This document shows positions 7,933 through 20,261 of a stretch of DNA of 64,000 nucleotides, piece by piece (positions within the stretch are counted from its first letter, which is position 1; each line of letters begins with the position of its first letter). The stretch spans positions 223,477 through 287,476 of the forward strand of contig CAOKER010000001.1 in NCBI GenBank assembly GCA_948467545.1, read 5' to 3'. Under the pieces are notes generated by a model. It searched no databases. It was given only the letters and a program-made list of their open reading frames with translations, and was not told the DNA's origin. The DNA is from an uncultured Eubacteriales bacterium. Lineage in GTDB: Bacteria; Bacillota; Clostridia; Oscillospirales; CAG-272. The translations under genes were made by a program, and so were the position numbers.

Positions 7933-9654
7933 ATGACGGAAAAAGAATTATATTCTGAAAATAACAGCGTGATAGCAGCGTCTAACTTTATTCACGATAT
8001 AATCGATGAGGATAGAAAAAACGGAGCGAAAGTCAGTGTTCACACCCGTTTTCCTCCGGAGCCGAACGGCTATCTTCATATCGGAAGCGCAAAAGCTATA
8101 TGGATTAACAGCAATACTGCCGAAAAATACGGAGGACTTTTCAATCTCCGTTATGACGACACAAATCCCATGAAAGAAAGCTCAGAGTATGTCCGCTCTA
8201 TATATGAAGATTTGTGTTGGCTTGGCGCTGAACCTACCGGAGGAGTTTTCTACGGCTCTGATTATTTTGAAAAGTGCTATGAATTTGCCGTAAAGCTTAT
8301 AAAAAACGGAGATGCTTACGTCTGCGATCTCTCGAAGGAGGACCTTGCGGAATACCGCGGCAGTTCCGATGATTTTTCGGATAAAGGAATTGTTTCTCCG
8401 TATCGTAACAGGTCTGCAGAGGAAAATCTTGACTTGTTTGAGAGAATGAAAAACGGAGAATTTTCTGACGGTGCGCGTACTCTCCGTGCAAAAATAGATC
8501 CGGATTCGGACAACTCTTATCTGCGCGATCCGGTAATATATCGTATAAGGCATATAAATCATCATCGTCAGAGTGACAAATGGTGTATCTATCCCATGTA
8601 TGATTTTGCTCATCCTATTCAAGACGCGCTTGAAGGGATTACCTATTCGCTGTGCTCCAGCGAATTCAGAAATCACCGTCCTCTTTACGATTGGGTTATT
8701 GAGCACTGCGGATTTGAACAAAAACCAAAGCAGCGTGAATTCGGACGTATGAACGTGACATATACTGTTATGAGCAAACGATTTCTCCGATTTCTTGTTG
8801 AGCGCGGAGTTGTCGACGGATGGGACGATCCGAGGATGCCGACAATTTCCGGACTTCGCCGCAGGGGCTATACGGCGTCTTCAATTTTTGATTTTGTAAG
8901 GCGTTCCGGCGTTTCGGCGACGGATACGACCGCGGCGGCGGAGCTGCTTGATTATTGTCTGCGGGAGGAACTTGGAGAGACTGCTCCGAGGCGGGTTTGC
9001 GTTACAGAGCCTGTGAAGGTTGTTATTACAAATTACCCTGAGGGAAAAACGGAGTATTTTAAGCTTCCCAACCATCCGTCAAAGCCTGAGCTGGGATACC
9101 GGGAACTGCCCTTTAACAGAGAGCTGTATATTGAAAAAGCGGATTTTGCCGAGACGCCTCCGCCGAAGTTTTTCCGTATGAAGCCGGGCGGGGAAGTAAG
9201 ACTGATGGGCGCTTATATTGTGCGCTGTGATGAGATTGTTAAAAACGCGGACGGAAGCATAAAGGAGCTGCATTGTACCGCCGATCTTGAAACAGGCTGC
9301 AGCACACCGGCCGACGGACGGAAGATAAAGGGTACGATTCACTGGATATCTGCCGGTGAGTGTATAGATTTTGATGTAATCATGTACGACCGTTTGTTCA
9401 CAATTCCCGATATTGCATCATATACAACCTCTGATCATGAGGTTGAGGAGATTCTTGAGTTTGTGAATCCCGATTCCGCACCGCGTCTGTGCGGCTGTAA
9501 AGCGGAGCCGGCTGTGGCCGACGCGAAGCCTGGTGAGGCTATGCAGTTTGTGCGCGTCGGATATTTCACAAAAGACAGCAGGTTTGCGAATACTTATAAC
9601 CGTATTGTTCCGCTGAAGGACGGCTATAAGCCGGAAACTAAGCCTGTGTGCTGA
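7933..9654 (+). CDS. glnS: glutaminyl-tRNA synthetase
   Basis: Charges tRNA-Gln directly with glutamine. The N-terminal RFPPEPNGYLHIGSAKAI (HIGH), NLRYDDTNP, the GlnRS-specific YPMYDFAHPIQDALEGITYSLCSSEF, and VMSKRFL (KMSKS variant) blocks are diagnostic. The C-terminal anticodon-binding beta-barrels (FFRMKPGGEVRLMGAYIV, GTIHWISA) are present. ATG at 7933 fits the recurring start layout seen at other genes here. An in-frame ATG at 7918 sits one base from GAAAGG, too close for normal initiation. Most Firmicutes lack GlnRS and use the GatCAB route, so its presence is notable and probably reflects ancient acquisition. Confidence 0.93.
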   Translation: MTEKELYSENNSVIAASNFIHDIIDEDRKNGAKVSVHTRFPPEPNGYLHIGSAKAIWINSNTAEKYGGLFNLRYDDTNPMKESSEYVRSIYEDLCWLGAEPTGGVFYGSDYFEKCYEFAVKLIKNGDAYVCDLSKEDLAEYRGSSDDFSDKGIVSPYRNRSAEENLDLFERMKNGEFSDGARTLRAKIDPDSDNSYLRDPVIYRIRHINHHRQSDKWCIYPMYDFAHPIQDALEGITYSLCSSEFRNHRPLYDWVIEHCGFEQKPKQREFGRMNVTYTVMSKRFLRFLVERGVVDGWDDPRMPTISGLRRRGYTASSIFDFVRRSGVSATDTTAAAELLDYCLREELGETAPRRVCVTEPVKVVITNYPEGKTEYFKLPNHPSKPELGYRELPFNRELYIEKADFAETPPPKFFRMKPGGEVRLMGAYIVRCDEIVKNADGSIKELHCTADLETGCSTPADGRKIKGTIHWISAGECIDFDVIMYDRLFTIPDIASYTTSDHEVEEILEFVNPDSAPRLCGCKAEPAVADAKPGEAMQFVRVGYFTKDSRFANTYNRIVPLKDGYKPETKPVC

Positions 9655-9897
9655 ATGCGAAAATTTGCGGTATTTACGTTCGGCGCAAGGATTTACGCTT
9701 AGATGAATTTGACACATTAACCACATTAACTTTTAGCTTTCGGACGGTTAATAAAGGCGGTTTTGGATTTTTTACCGCCGTACGGAGGCAGATTGGAGAT
9801 AGCGTGAAAAAGGCGGACATCCGAAAATTGCAGAGAATATTTTTCACGTCTCGTTTATGCCGACAGTTACAAAGCAAAGAAAGGCATGGTAATTATT

Positions 9898-10992
9898 ATG
9901 TTTGAACTTAAAAATAAACTGAAGGTTGGAATTATCGGAGCCACAGGAATGGTCGGTCAGCGTTTGATTACGCTTCTCGACGGTCATCCGTACTTTGATG
10001 TCAGCGTGCTTGCGGCAAGTGCGCGTTCTGCCGGGAGAACATACGAGGAAGTTGTCGGAGCCCGCTGGAAGCTCGCTTCTCCTATGCCGGAGTATGTAAA
10101 GGCTATGAAAATAGATGATGCGGCGAATGTAAAAGCGGTGACGGAAAAGGCGGATTTTATATTCTGCGCCGTCAATATGGATAAAAGTGAAATTCTCGCA
10201 ATGGAGGATGCATATGCGCGTGCTGAAACGCCTGTATTTTCATGTAATTCGGCGAACAGAATGACTGACGATGTTCCTATGCTTATGCCTGAAATAAACG
10301 ATTCGCACCTCGATATAATCGAATATCAGAAAAAGCGTCTCGGAACGAAGCGCGGATTTATCGTTACAAAACCAAACTGCTCGATTCAGAGCTATACTCC
10401 TTTGCTTACGCCTTTGCTTGATTTCAATCCGACGGTTGTTACGGTGACAACGTATCAGGCGATATCGGGAGCCGGAAAGACTTTCAGAGAATGGCCGGAA
10501 ATGCAGGATAATATCATCCCTTTTATAGGTGGAGAAGAGGAAAAGAGCGAGCAGGAGCCGCTTAAAATTTGGGGACATATTGAAAACGGAAAAATATTAA
10601 AAAGAGGGGCTCCTGTAATTTCGGCTCAGTGTATCCGTGTTCCTGTGTCGGACGGCCATCTTGCTGCTGTCTTTGTTTCCTTTGAAAAGAAGCCGGACAG
10701 AGACGAGATTCTTGCGCGCTGGAAAGAGTTCCGCGGAAAGCCGCAGATTCTCGGTCTTCCGCATGCTCCGGAGCAGTTTATTACATATATGGAGGATGAC
10801 AATCGTCCCCAGACAAGGCTTGACCGTGACATATGCGGAGGAATGGGGATTACTGCCGGAAGACTTCGCGGTGATAACAGTTTTGACTGGCGGTTTGTCG
10901 GACTTTCTCACAACACACTTCGCGGAGCGGCCGGCGGCGCGGTTCTTGGTGCAGAGCTGCTGGCGGCAGAAAGTATTATAACCAATAAATAA
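9898..10992 (+). CDS. asd: aspartate-semialdehyde dehydrogenase, archaeal/fungal-type
   Basis: Converts aspartyl phosphate to aspartate semialdehyde in lysine, threonine and methionine synthesis. The Rossmann start is VGIIGATGMVGQR. The catalytic cysteine lies in VTKPNCSIQS, and the later SGAGKTF and HLAAVFV regions match the archaeal/fungal-type family rather than the E. coli type. Two in-frame ATGs exist, at 9886 (one base after AAAGG) and 9898. The latter is chosen because the same arrangement recurs at several genes in this window. The gene stands alone and is closed by a strong terminator. Confidence 0.92.
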   Translation: MFELKNKLKVGIIGATGMVGQRLITLLDGHPYFDVSVLAASARSAGRTYEEVVGARWKLASPMPEYVKAMKIDDAANVKAVTEKADFIFCAVNMDKSEILAMEDAYARAETPVFSCNSANRMTDDVPMLMPEINDSHLDIIEYQKKRLGTKRGFIVTKPNCSIQSYTPLLTPLLDFNPTVVTVTTYQAISGAGKTFREWPEMQDNIIPFIGGEEEKSEQEPLKIWGHIENGKILKRGAPVISAQCIRVPVSDGHLAAVFVSFEKKPDRDEILARWKEFRGKPQILGLPHAPEQFITYMEDDNRPQTRLDRDICGGMGITAGRLRGDNSFDWRFVGLSHNTLRGAAGGAVLGAELLAAESIITNK

Positions 10993-11000
10993 TGTTTAAT

Positions 11001-11047
11001 AGGACTGTCAAAAATGGTTAAAATCATTTATAGACAGTCCTGTTTTT
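11001..11047 (+). terminator. rho-independent terminator after asd
   Basis: AGGACTGTC (11001-11009) pairs with GACAGTCCT (11033-11041), followed by GTTTTT. The 9-bp stem is perfect. Confidence 0.85.
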
Positions 11048-11201
11048 AGTCACATGCCTTTTTGCTGACTGATTATTAGACACGGCGGGGCTGTTGACTG
11101 TTTTCAAAGTCCAGTATTTTCCGTATACTTAGGATGTTTTTCAGAGATTTTGAGATTATACGGATATTAACAATAAATTATTCGGTAAAATAAATCGTGA
11201 A

Positions 11202-11291
11202 GTTGCTGGAAATACGGTGATTGCTGGAAATATGGTCATTGCTGGAGATACGGTCATTACGAAGAATACAGTCATTACGGGAATACTATCA
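11202..11291 (+). repeat. five tandem 18-bp repeats in the asd-atpI gap
   Basis: Five consecutive 18-bp units resemble ATTGCTGGAAATACGGTC and become less alike from left to right. Read in frame they give hexapeptides of the form VIAGNT, VIAGNM, VIAGDT, VITKNT, VITGIL. This is the periodicity of left-handed beta-helix proteins, but the frame is open only from about 11154 and has no start codon. The remainder of the 11048-11482 gap shows no other gene. It could be a remnant of a hexapeptide-repeat gene or a non-coding minisatellite. Confidence 0.7.
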
Positions 11292-11386
11292 TATTTATAA
11301 AAAAGGCAGTCTTTCGGTTGCATAATCCAATCGTAAGATTGTTTACAAAATCGACATAAAATATTGTTTCGGAATAAAAAAAAACA

Positions 11387-11395
11387 TGTTATACT
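11387..11395 (+). promoter_or_regulatory. extended -10 promoter candidate for the atp operon
   Basis: TGTTATACT is a TGn-TATACT extended -10, about 88 bp before atpI. The only -35-like hexamer (TTGTTT at 11364) is 20 bp away, so the extended -10 would have to carry recognition. Confidence 0.4.
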
Positions 11396-11482
11396 TACCT
11401 CGTTTTTACTGGAAATAAAGCCAATTTATACGGACAAATTCTTATCTCTCCGCGTTTTCAGCGGGAAAGGCATGGTTATTAT

Positions 11483-11863
11483 ATGAAAAAAATAGACAGC
11501 ACCGTCATACATGAGACAAAGTTTATAGCACTTGCCGTGATTTTTTTCAGCGCTGTGACAGAACTTGTTTTTCTGATAATCGGTAAATGGGATTATACCG
11601 TGCTTCTCGGAAATCTGCTGAGCGGCTGCGCGGCGGTCTTGAATTTTCTGCTTATGGGAATTACGGTACAGAATGCGCTTGCAAAGGATGAAAAGAGTGC
11701 GAAGAATGCTGTGAGACTGTCGCAGAATCTTCGGTTGCTTATGTTGTTTGCCGCAGCGGCGCTCGGAGTTTTGCTGCCTTGTTTTAATACCGTTACCGCG
11801 CTTCTTCCGCTGTTTTTCCCGCGGATTGCGGTAATGATCCGCCCGCTGTTTAAGAAATTTTGA
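11483..11863 (+). CDS. atpI: ATP synthase subunit I-like membrane protein
   Basis: A 126-residue protein with four hydrophobic segments (about residues 15-35, 40-58, 78-98 and 102-120), at the head of the ATP synthase operon where AtpI is usually found. AtpI helps assemble the c ring. Sequence similarity in this family is weak, so the call rests on position, size and membrane topology. The ATG at 11483 has GGGAAAGG 12 bases upstream. Confidence 0.7.
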   Translation: MKKIDSTVIHETKFIALAVIFFSAVTELVFLIIGKWDYTVLLGNLLSGCAAVLNFLLMGITVQNALAKDEKSAKNAVRLSQNLRLLMLFAAAALGVLLPCFNTVTALLPLFFPRIAVMIRPLFKKF

Positions 11864-11969
11864 GCTTTGGACTTTTCAGTGATGGCAGTAAGCCCGTCAC
11901 CGGTGTTTTGACAGCGGTAAAATTCATCGCTGTCGGAACGGTAGGAGATCGAAAGGGATGACCGAAAAT

Positions 11970-12878
11970 ATGAAAACTAAGGACCGCCGTTTTATTGCGG
12001 TGGATATACTTTTACTTGTTCTTGCTATATTGCCGATTGTATGCGGTATAATAATTTATATATTGACGGCGGCAGCGTCGGATGGTATTAAAATTGCGGG
12101 AGCGCAGATTTATTTTACGCTTAATACTCCGATTCAGCCGCTTCCGATTACGGAATCTCAGGTAAATTCGGCGCTTGTGATAATATCCGTATTTTTTCTT
12201 TGTCTTTATTTAACGCATGGTCTGACCGAAAAAGCGGAAACCAGAAGACAGCATATCGCAGAGCTTATAGTAGAAAAAACCGAATCGCTCGTTAAAACCA
12301 ATATGGGAGAATTTTTTGACGGCTTTGCACCTTTTATAGCGGCTATTATGGCGCTGTCGGCATTTTCAAGTCTTTTATCGCTCTTCGGTCTTTATCCGCC
12401 GACGTCGGATATGAATATTGTCGCAGGATGGGCGCTGCTGGTGTTTATTCTGATAACACATTACAAGATGAAATGCGGCATTTGGCATTACCTTAAGAGC
12501 TTTGCGCAGCCTGCTCTTCTGACTCCGCTTAACGTTATAAGCGAGGTTGCAACGCCGGTTTCGATGGCGTTCCGTCATTACGGAAATGTGCTTTCCGGCT
12601 CGGTAATTTCAATTCTTATCGCCGCTGCGCTCGGCGGTCTTTCGTCAATGCTTCTTGGAAATCTCCCGGGTGTACTCGCGGTTTTTCCGATTTTCCGAAT
12701 AGGAATTCCCGCTGTTCTGTCGATATATTTCGATATATTTAGCGGATGTCTGCAGGCGTTTATTTTTGCGATGCTTACAATGCTGTATATATCGAACGGC
12801 TTTCCCGCGGAAGATTATAAAAGGAAGCTGGCGGGAAAATCAAAAAAGAATAAAAAGACAGTAACAGCCCGGAACTGA
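11970..12878 (+). CDS. atpB: F-type ATP synthase subunit a
   Basis: The membrane stator subunit that forms the ion half-channels against the c ring. The essential arginine is in VSMAFRHYGNVLSGS (about residue 208), matching the SLxLRLFGNxxAG consensus. Several further membrane helices follow (ISILIAAALGG, FPIFRIGIPAVLSIYFDIFSGCLQAFIFAMLTMLYI). Residues 25-45 and 68-90 form extra N-terminal helices. At about 302 residues it is longer than many Firmicute subunits. The start is either ATG 11958, directly after GAAAGGG, or ATG 11970, preferred here. Confidence 0.9.
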   Translation: MKTKDRRFIAVDILLLVLAILPIVCGIIIYILTAAASDGIKIAGAQIYFTLNTPIQPLPITESQVNSALVIISVFFLCLYLTHGLTEKAETRRQHIAELIVEKTESLVKTNMGEFFDGFAPFIAAIMALSAFSSLLSLFGLYPPTSDMNIVAGWALLVFILITHYKMKCGIWHYLKSFAQPALLTPLNVISEVATPVSMAFRHYGNVLSGSVISILIAAALGGLSSMLLGNLPGVLAVFPIFRIGIPAVLSIYFDIFSGCLQAFIFAMLTMLYISNGFPAEDYKRKLAGKSKKNKKTVTARN

Positions 12879-12934
12879 GACCGCGCTGATATTGATAAAT
12901 TATGAAAAGACATCAAAATCAAACGGAGGATTAA

Positions 12935-13222
<288 letters not shown>

Positions 13223-13315
13223 ACAACCGTTTGGCTGTCTGAAGGCGAATATAAATATATTGTGGTATGAATATATTTGCACGTTGTCTCACGTTAGAAA
13301 GGCTTGGAAATTAAA

Positions 13316-13828
13316 ATGCAGAATCTTGAAGTCATATCGGTAAATATATGGCATATACTTATTTCTCTTTGCAATCTTTTAATTTTGTTTCTTATACTGA
13401 AAAAATTTTTATATGCTCCGGTAAAGAAAGTTATGGCACAGCGGCGTGCCGCGATTGACGAGAGCTACAGCGCGGCGGAGGAAGCCAGAGAAAAGGCAGA
13501 TGCTGACAAAGCGGAATGGTCAAAAAGGCTTGAACTGTCAAAATCCGAGGCGGACAGTATCATAAAGACCGCCGAGGTGAACGCCGCAAACCGTGAAAAT
13601 GAAATTATAAGCGAAGCAAGGGAGAGAGCAGACGGAATAATCCGTACCGCCGAGGGAGAGGCCGAGCTCAGACTGCGCAAGGCAGAGGATGAAATCAAGC
13701 ATGAAATTGTAGATGTTTCGGCACTCCTGACGGAAAAGCTGCTTGAGAGAGAAATTACCGAAGACGATCATCGTGCTTTTATAGACTCTTTTATAGCCGG
13801 AGTAGGCGTCGGCGAGGATAAAAAGTAA
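13316..13828 (+). CDS. atpF: F-type ATP synthase subunit b
   Basis: The peripheral stalk subunit. An N-terminal membrane helix (about residues 9-32, IWHILISLCNLLILFLILKKFL) is followed by a long charged coiled coil rich in Ala, Glu and Lys through residue 150. ATG at 13316 is chosen. GAAAGG lies 13 bases upstream, and a TTG at 13304 is in frame but too near it. At about 170 residues it is normal. It lies between atpE and atpH as in most atp operons. Confidence 0.9.
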   Translation: MQNLEVISVNIWHILISLCNLLILFLILKKFLYAPVKKVMAQRRAAIDESYSAAEEAREKADADKAEWSKRLELSKSEADSIIKTAEVNAANRENEIISEARERADGIIRTAEGEAELRLRKAEDEIKHEIVDVSALLTEKLLEREITEDDHRAFIDSFIAGVGVGEDKK

Positions 13829-13999
13829 AATGGCGGTGCTTTGGCTGTTGTGGTTTTCCCGTCAATTCGGTGAAGAAAAACGGTTAGGTCTTAGGTCTGG
13901 TTAGGTCTGAAACTAAATTTTTTGCGTCAGGCTTAGAATTTTTCTGTAGGGGAGAAGCCGGGAGCAATCGAGGAATATCGGAAAGGAATGGTCATAGTT

Positions 14000-14530
14000 A
14001 TGGGTCAGATCGAAAAGGAGTATGCTGCCGCTCTGTTTATGCTCGCCGCGGAAAGCGGCTGTGAGAGAGAAATCTCCGAATCGCTGGCTCAGGTCAGCAG
14101 CGTTTTTTCCGAAAATCCGGAGTATACGGAATTCCTGTCGTCTCCGTCTGTTCCCGGTAAGGAGCGTGTTCATTCTCTCGAACAGGCATTGGGAGCGTAT
14201 GTTCCGGAATATGTGCTGTCCTTTCTTTCACTGCTTTGCGAAAGGCGGCGAATCGGCGGCTTTGAGGGCTGTCGGGAAGAATATGATAAGCTTTTGCGCG
14301 AAGCGGAAAAGCGAAGTACCGCGTTTGTAACAAGCGCTGCAGAGCTTACCGAGGTTCAGAAAGCAGATTTAAAGGACAGGCTCGAAAAGCTCAGCGGGCA
14401 GTCCGTAGATATGGAATTTTCGGTAGATACCGAGCTTATAGGCGGTATCGTTGTTAAGCTGGATGACAAGCTGTTTGACGGCAGTCTCAAAAAACGATTG
14501 CAGGAAATTAAGGAAACGATAGACTCATGA
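14000..14530 (+). CDS. atpH: F-type ATP synthase subunit delta
   Basis: Connects the peripheral stalk to the alpha/beta hexamer. The N-terminal helical bundle (EKEYAAALFMLAAESG) and the C-terminal signature (IGGIVVKLDDKLFDGSLKKRLQEIK) are both clear. About 176 residues, the standard size. Either ATG 13988 (one base from GAAAGG) or ATG 14000 could be used. The second is preferred for consistency with neighbours. About 160 bp without a gene separates it from atpF. Confidence 0.92.
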   Translation: MGQIEKEYAAALFMLAAESGCEREISESLAQVSSVFSENPEYTEFLSSPSVPGKERVHSLEQALGAYVPEYVLSFLSLLCERRRIGGFEGCREEYDKLLREAEKRSTAFVTSAAELTEVQKADLKDRLEKLSGQSVDMEFSVDTELIGGIVVKLDDKLFDGSLKKRLQEIKETIDS

Positions 14531-14584
14531 AGAGCGCGGAGCTCTTACAGAAGTCTCTTGCATGAAAGGAACGGTCCTGAAAAA

Positions 14585-16078
14585 ATGAACGCAAGATCTG
14601 ATGAGATAAGCAGTATTATAAAAGAGCAGATAAAGAATTATCGGAGCAAAATCGAGATGTCCGAGACAGGAAATGTCATTCTTGTCGGAGACGGAATTGC
14701 GCGTGTTTACGGTCTGCGTGACTGTATGGCGGGAGAGCTGCTCGAATTTGACGACGGAAGCTTCGGCATGGCTCAAAATCTTGAGAACGAAACGGTTTCT
14801 GTTGCTGTGCTTTCAGATAAAAATGAAATCAGAGAGGGGACGACGGTCCGCAGAACCGGGCGTGTTGTTTCCGTGCCGGTCGGAGAAGCTTTGCTCGGCC
14901 GCGTCGTAGATGCTCTCGGACATCCTATCGACGGAAAAGGAAAGATAGACTGTAGTGCGGAATATCCCGTAGAAGCTGAAGCTCCGGGAATTATCGAAAG
15001 AAAAAGCGTTTCTGTTCCGCTTCAGACGGGAATCAAAGCAATCGACAGCATGATACCGATCGGACGCGGTCAGCGCGAGCTTATAATCGGCGACCGTCAG
15101 ACCGGAAAAACGGAGATCGCGATAGATACCATTATAAACCAGAAGGATCAAAATGTAATATGTATTTATGTAGCGATCGGTCAAAAAAGTACGTCCGTTG
15201 TTCAGCTCAGCGGAGAGCTGCAACGTGCAGGAGCGATGGATTACACGATTATAGTATCGGCGTCGGCGTCTGAAAGTGCTCCGCTTCAATATATCGCTCC
15301 GTATTCCGGCTGCGCCATGGCGGAATATTTCCGAGCTCAGGGACGCGATGTTTTGATTGTGTATGACGATTTGAGCAAACATGCCGTCGCATACCGTGCA
15401 CTCTCTCTGCTTATCCGCCGTCCGCCTGGACGCGAGGCTTATCCGGGAGATGTGTTTTATCTGCACTCAAGACTGCTTGAGCGTGCGGCATGTGTTGCTC
15501 CTGAGTATGGAGGCGGCTCGATTACGGCTCTTCCGATTATAGAGACTCAGGCGGGAGATGTGTCCGCTTATATTCCGACAAATGTGATTTCTATAACCGA
15601 CGGTCAGATATTTCTTGAAACAGAACTTTTTCATGCAGGTGTTATGCCTGCCATAAATCCCGGAATATCGGTCAGCCGTGTCGGAGGCTCCGCACAGCTT
15701 AAGGCGATGAAAAAGGTTTCCGGGGAGCTTAAGCTTTTATATTCGCAGTACAGAGAGCTTCAGTCGTTTGCCCAGTTCGGAAGCGATCTTGACGCGGATA
15801 CCAAGGCGCGTCTTGCTCTCGGAGAAAGAATTGTAGAAGTTTTGAAGCAAAAGCGAAACTCACCGGTTTCTGCCGGCTGTCAGGTCGCAATTATATATGC
15901 CGTTATAAACGGTTATCTTAAGGATGTAGAGGTTTCAAAGGTTTCTGAATATGAACAGCTTCTTTATACGAAGCTTAAGGCAGAGTACGGTGATTTGCTT
16001 GACAGATTTGAAGCCGGTTATTTTGAGGAGAGCGACGTCGCAAGGCTGCGGTCTGCGCTTGACGGAATGCAGGGGTGA
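14585..16078 (+). CDS. atpA: F-type ATP synthase subunit alpha
   Basis: The non-catalytic nucleotide-binding subunit of F1. Walker [14 protein letters not shown], the YVAIGQK block, the [11 protein letters not shown] region and the [11 protein letters not shown] signature are all present. The ATG at 14585 begins [19 protein letters not shown], the usual alpha N-terminus. GAAAGG lies about 15 bases upstream. An upstream in-frame TTG at 14558 lacks a ribosome site. The product is 497 residues. Six bases separate its stop from atpG, so translation is probably coupled. Confidence 0.96.
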   Translation: MNARSDEISSIIKEQIKNYRSKIEMSETGNVILVGDGIARVYGLRDCMAGELLEFDDGSFGMAQNLENETVSVAVLSDKNEIREGTTVRRTGRVVSVPVGEALLGRVVDALGHPIDGKGKIDCSAEYPVEAEAPGIIERKSVSVPLQTGIKAIDSMIPIGRGQRELIIGDRQTGKTEIAIDTIINQKDQNVICIYVAIGQKSTSVVQLSGELQRAGAMDYTIIVSASASESAPLQYIAPYSGCAMAEYFRAQGRDVLIVYDDLSKHAVAYRALSLLIRRPPGREAYPGDVFYLHSRLLERAACVAPEYGGGSITALPIIETQAGDVSAYIPTNVISITDGQIFLETELFHAGVMPAINPGISVSRVGGSAQLKAMKKVSGELKLLYSQYRELQSFAQFGSDLDADTKARLALGERIVEVLKQKRNSPVSAGCQVAIIYAVINGYLKDVEVSKVSEYEQLLYTKLKAEYGDLLDRFEAGYFEESDVARLRSALDGMQG

Positions 16079-16084
16079 TCCGAT

Positions 16085-18628
<2,544 letters not shown>

Positions 18629-18695
18629 GCTAATTAAAATGTGAGAATCTGCAATAAATGATTCCGTAATTCGTTGTTTATATCTTGACATGGCA

Positions 18696-18735
18696 GCGCC
18701 GCAGAAAGCAATAACAAAGCTTTCTTTTCGGCGGC
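18696..18735. terminator. hairpin after the atp operon (weak terminator candidate)
   Basis: AGAAAGC pairs with GCTTTCT, extended by GCCGC/GCGGC across a TTT bulge. No long T-run follows, so termination is uncertain. It is the only strong structure in the 230 bp between atpC and the convergent hsdS. Confidence 0.45.
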
Positions 18736-18858
18736 GTCATCTCACAGCGGAGATCTTTAGCACGATTCAGCAGTTGATTATTCTCCTTTATAAAGGATTT
18801 ATACTATACACATTTTACCCTTTTCTACCATTCACTTTTTTTCATTTTTTGCACGTCT

Positions 18859-20103
18859 TTAGACGTGTCGGAGGGGATAAAAACTCAATAACTTGTTCCT
18901 GTAATATTCATACTGTTTTTGCCTTGCTTCGATTTCCGCAGGCAAACCGCATGAAAGGTCGTTGCAGAGAGTATCAAAACGGTCAAGGATATTAATAAGT
19001 TCATTTTGTGTTTCAATACTGGGTATAGGAATTATTAATTTACGCATTTCAGACATTGGAATACTTTTCACGGTACCGCCAGCAACTTTTTTCATTATAT
19101 TTGTGCGAATTAATTTTGTTCTGAATAGGTACATTAAATAACGTGAATTTAATAGTGTTTGGTCAGGCTTAATTACATAAATTCCTTCTTTTATATTCCA
19201 ATTTAATGGCTCTTTTTCTATTACAGCAGTTTCACCAATTGTACCTGTTCCAGAAAATATTACATCGCCAATTTCAAGATTGGAACGATTGTTACACAAT
19301 TTAAGTGCCTTATCGTTAATTTTGTCTGTTTTTTCTGAGAAGACAATTGTATTATTCTGAATTTCTCTTATAGTAACATAATAGTTATTTGCATCTGGAG
19401 TGTTTAAATTAAAAAAGTGACGAGGATTTAATCCTGTATTTAAAGATATAATGACATCATCTAGTTTTCTCCAAGATATTGTATTATCAAAGACTAACAA
19501 TTCATCCCTATAATATTCATACTGCTTCTTTCTCGCTTGCAGCTCCGCTTGCAGCTCCGCTTGCAGCTCCGCTTGCAGCTCCGCTTGCAGCTCCGCTGTA
19601 AGCGCAGAAAATTTGTCAAGTATACGCACGATTTCACGCTGAACAGGGAGAGGGGGAAGGGGGATTTTAAAATCTTCTGTTACTGATAAAGAGATTTGTG
19701 GTAATGATCCCATTCCGGAAGCCGCTGTGCGGAAGTATTCCAAATTATTCTTTAATACATAATAAAGATATTTGACCAATGTTATTTTATCAGCAGTGTA
19801 CGCCCACATTTCATTTTTAAAGGTGAAAGGCTTATCATAATATACTACATCAATCACACCACGGGATTGAACCAAAACTGCGGGAACTTTTATTATATTT
19901 GAATTAGGTATATCTTTTTCATGTGCATTGATTACTGTCTTTCCTCCTGCAAACACTCGAATTTCCCCATCTTTGGCTTCAATTTCTTTCATTTTTCCAG
20001 CGGTAATTGGAGTACCTTTAAGTCTGTTGAAAACTTCCTTAACCCTTTTATAATCCACCCCGTTCGGGCAAAATTTCTGAATCAATTCATCAAGTTTTGT
20101 CAT
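18859..20103 (-). CDS. hsdS: orphan type I restriction-modification specificity subunit
   Basis: HsdS recognises the DNA target through two target-recognition domains joined by conserved helices. Residues about 1-165 and 205-375 are the two domains. Each is followed by a matching helix, ARKKQYEYYRDELLVF in the centre and ARQKQYEYYRNKLLSF at the C-terminus. The central helix is extended by five copies of ELQA. Start ATG 20103 has GGGAAAAAGG upstream. No hsdM or hsdR lies beside it in this window, so it either pairs with subunits encoded elsewhere or is silent. Confidence 0.9.
   Translation of the reverse strand: MTKLDELIQKFCPNGVDYKRVKEVFNRLKGTPITAGKMKEIEAKDGEIRVFAGGKTVINAHEKDIPNSNIIKVPAVLVQSRGVIDVVYYDKPFTFKNEMWAYTADKITLVKYLYYVLKNNLEYFRTAASGMGSLPQISLSVTEDFKIPLPPLPVQREIVRILDKFSALTAELQAELQAELQAELQAELQARKKQYEYYRDELLVFDNTISWRKLDDVIISLNTGLNPRHFFNLNTPDANNYYVTIREIQNNTIVFSEKTDKINDKALKLCNNRSNLEIGDVIFSGTGTIGETAVIEKEPLNWNIKEGIYVIKPDQTLLNSRYLMYLFRTKLIRTNIMKKVAGGTVKSIPMSEMRKLIIPIPSIETQNELINILDRFDTLCNDLSCGLPAEIEARQKQYEYYRNKLLSFYPLRHV
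19535..19594 (-). repeat. five exact 12-bp tandem repeats inside hsdS
   Basis: The unit GCTTGCAGCTCC occurs five times without mismatch and encodes (ELQA)5 on the minus strand, in the spacer helix between the two target-recognition domains. In known HsdS proteins such as EcoR124I, four-residue repeats here set the spacing of the bipartite DNA target. Confidence 0.95.
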
Positions 20104-20143
20104 CTTTTTCACCTTTTTCCCTCTTTTTAGAGAGATTTATAAT

Positions 20144-20230
20144 ATCTTAAATCTAAATCTTTAAGATGTAAGGTTTGTTTCGCCGTCAACAACGTCGACT
20201 TTGCGGAACAAACCTTAGCCTTGAAACTTT
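20144..20230 (+). repeat. dispersed intergenic repeat, copy B
   Basis: Homologous to 5151-5237 in opposite orientation. It holds an ATCTTAAA/TTTAAGAT hairpin and a second inverted repeat with a 10-bp stem (AAGGTTTGTT at 20170, AACAAACCTT at 20207). It lies between the PHP phosphatase and hsdS, and could also act as a terminator for the former. Confidence 0.7.
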
Positions 20231-20261
20231 AGGTTTTTAATATTTTTAAGTATGTAATTCT

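Noticed and set aside
8182..8721. Long minus-strand frame inside glnS
   Set aside because: GlnRS motifs run through the plus strand. The antisense product has shadow-like composition.
9648..9905. Plus-strand frame between glnS and asd
   Set aside because: It overlaps the glnS end and the asd start and shows no protein-like pattern.
11202..11291. CRISPR array
   Set aside because: The 18-bp units are contiguous with no spacers, and no cas genes are in the window.
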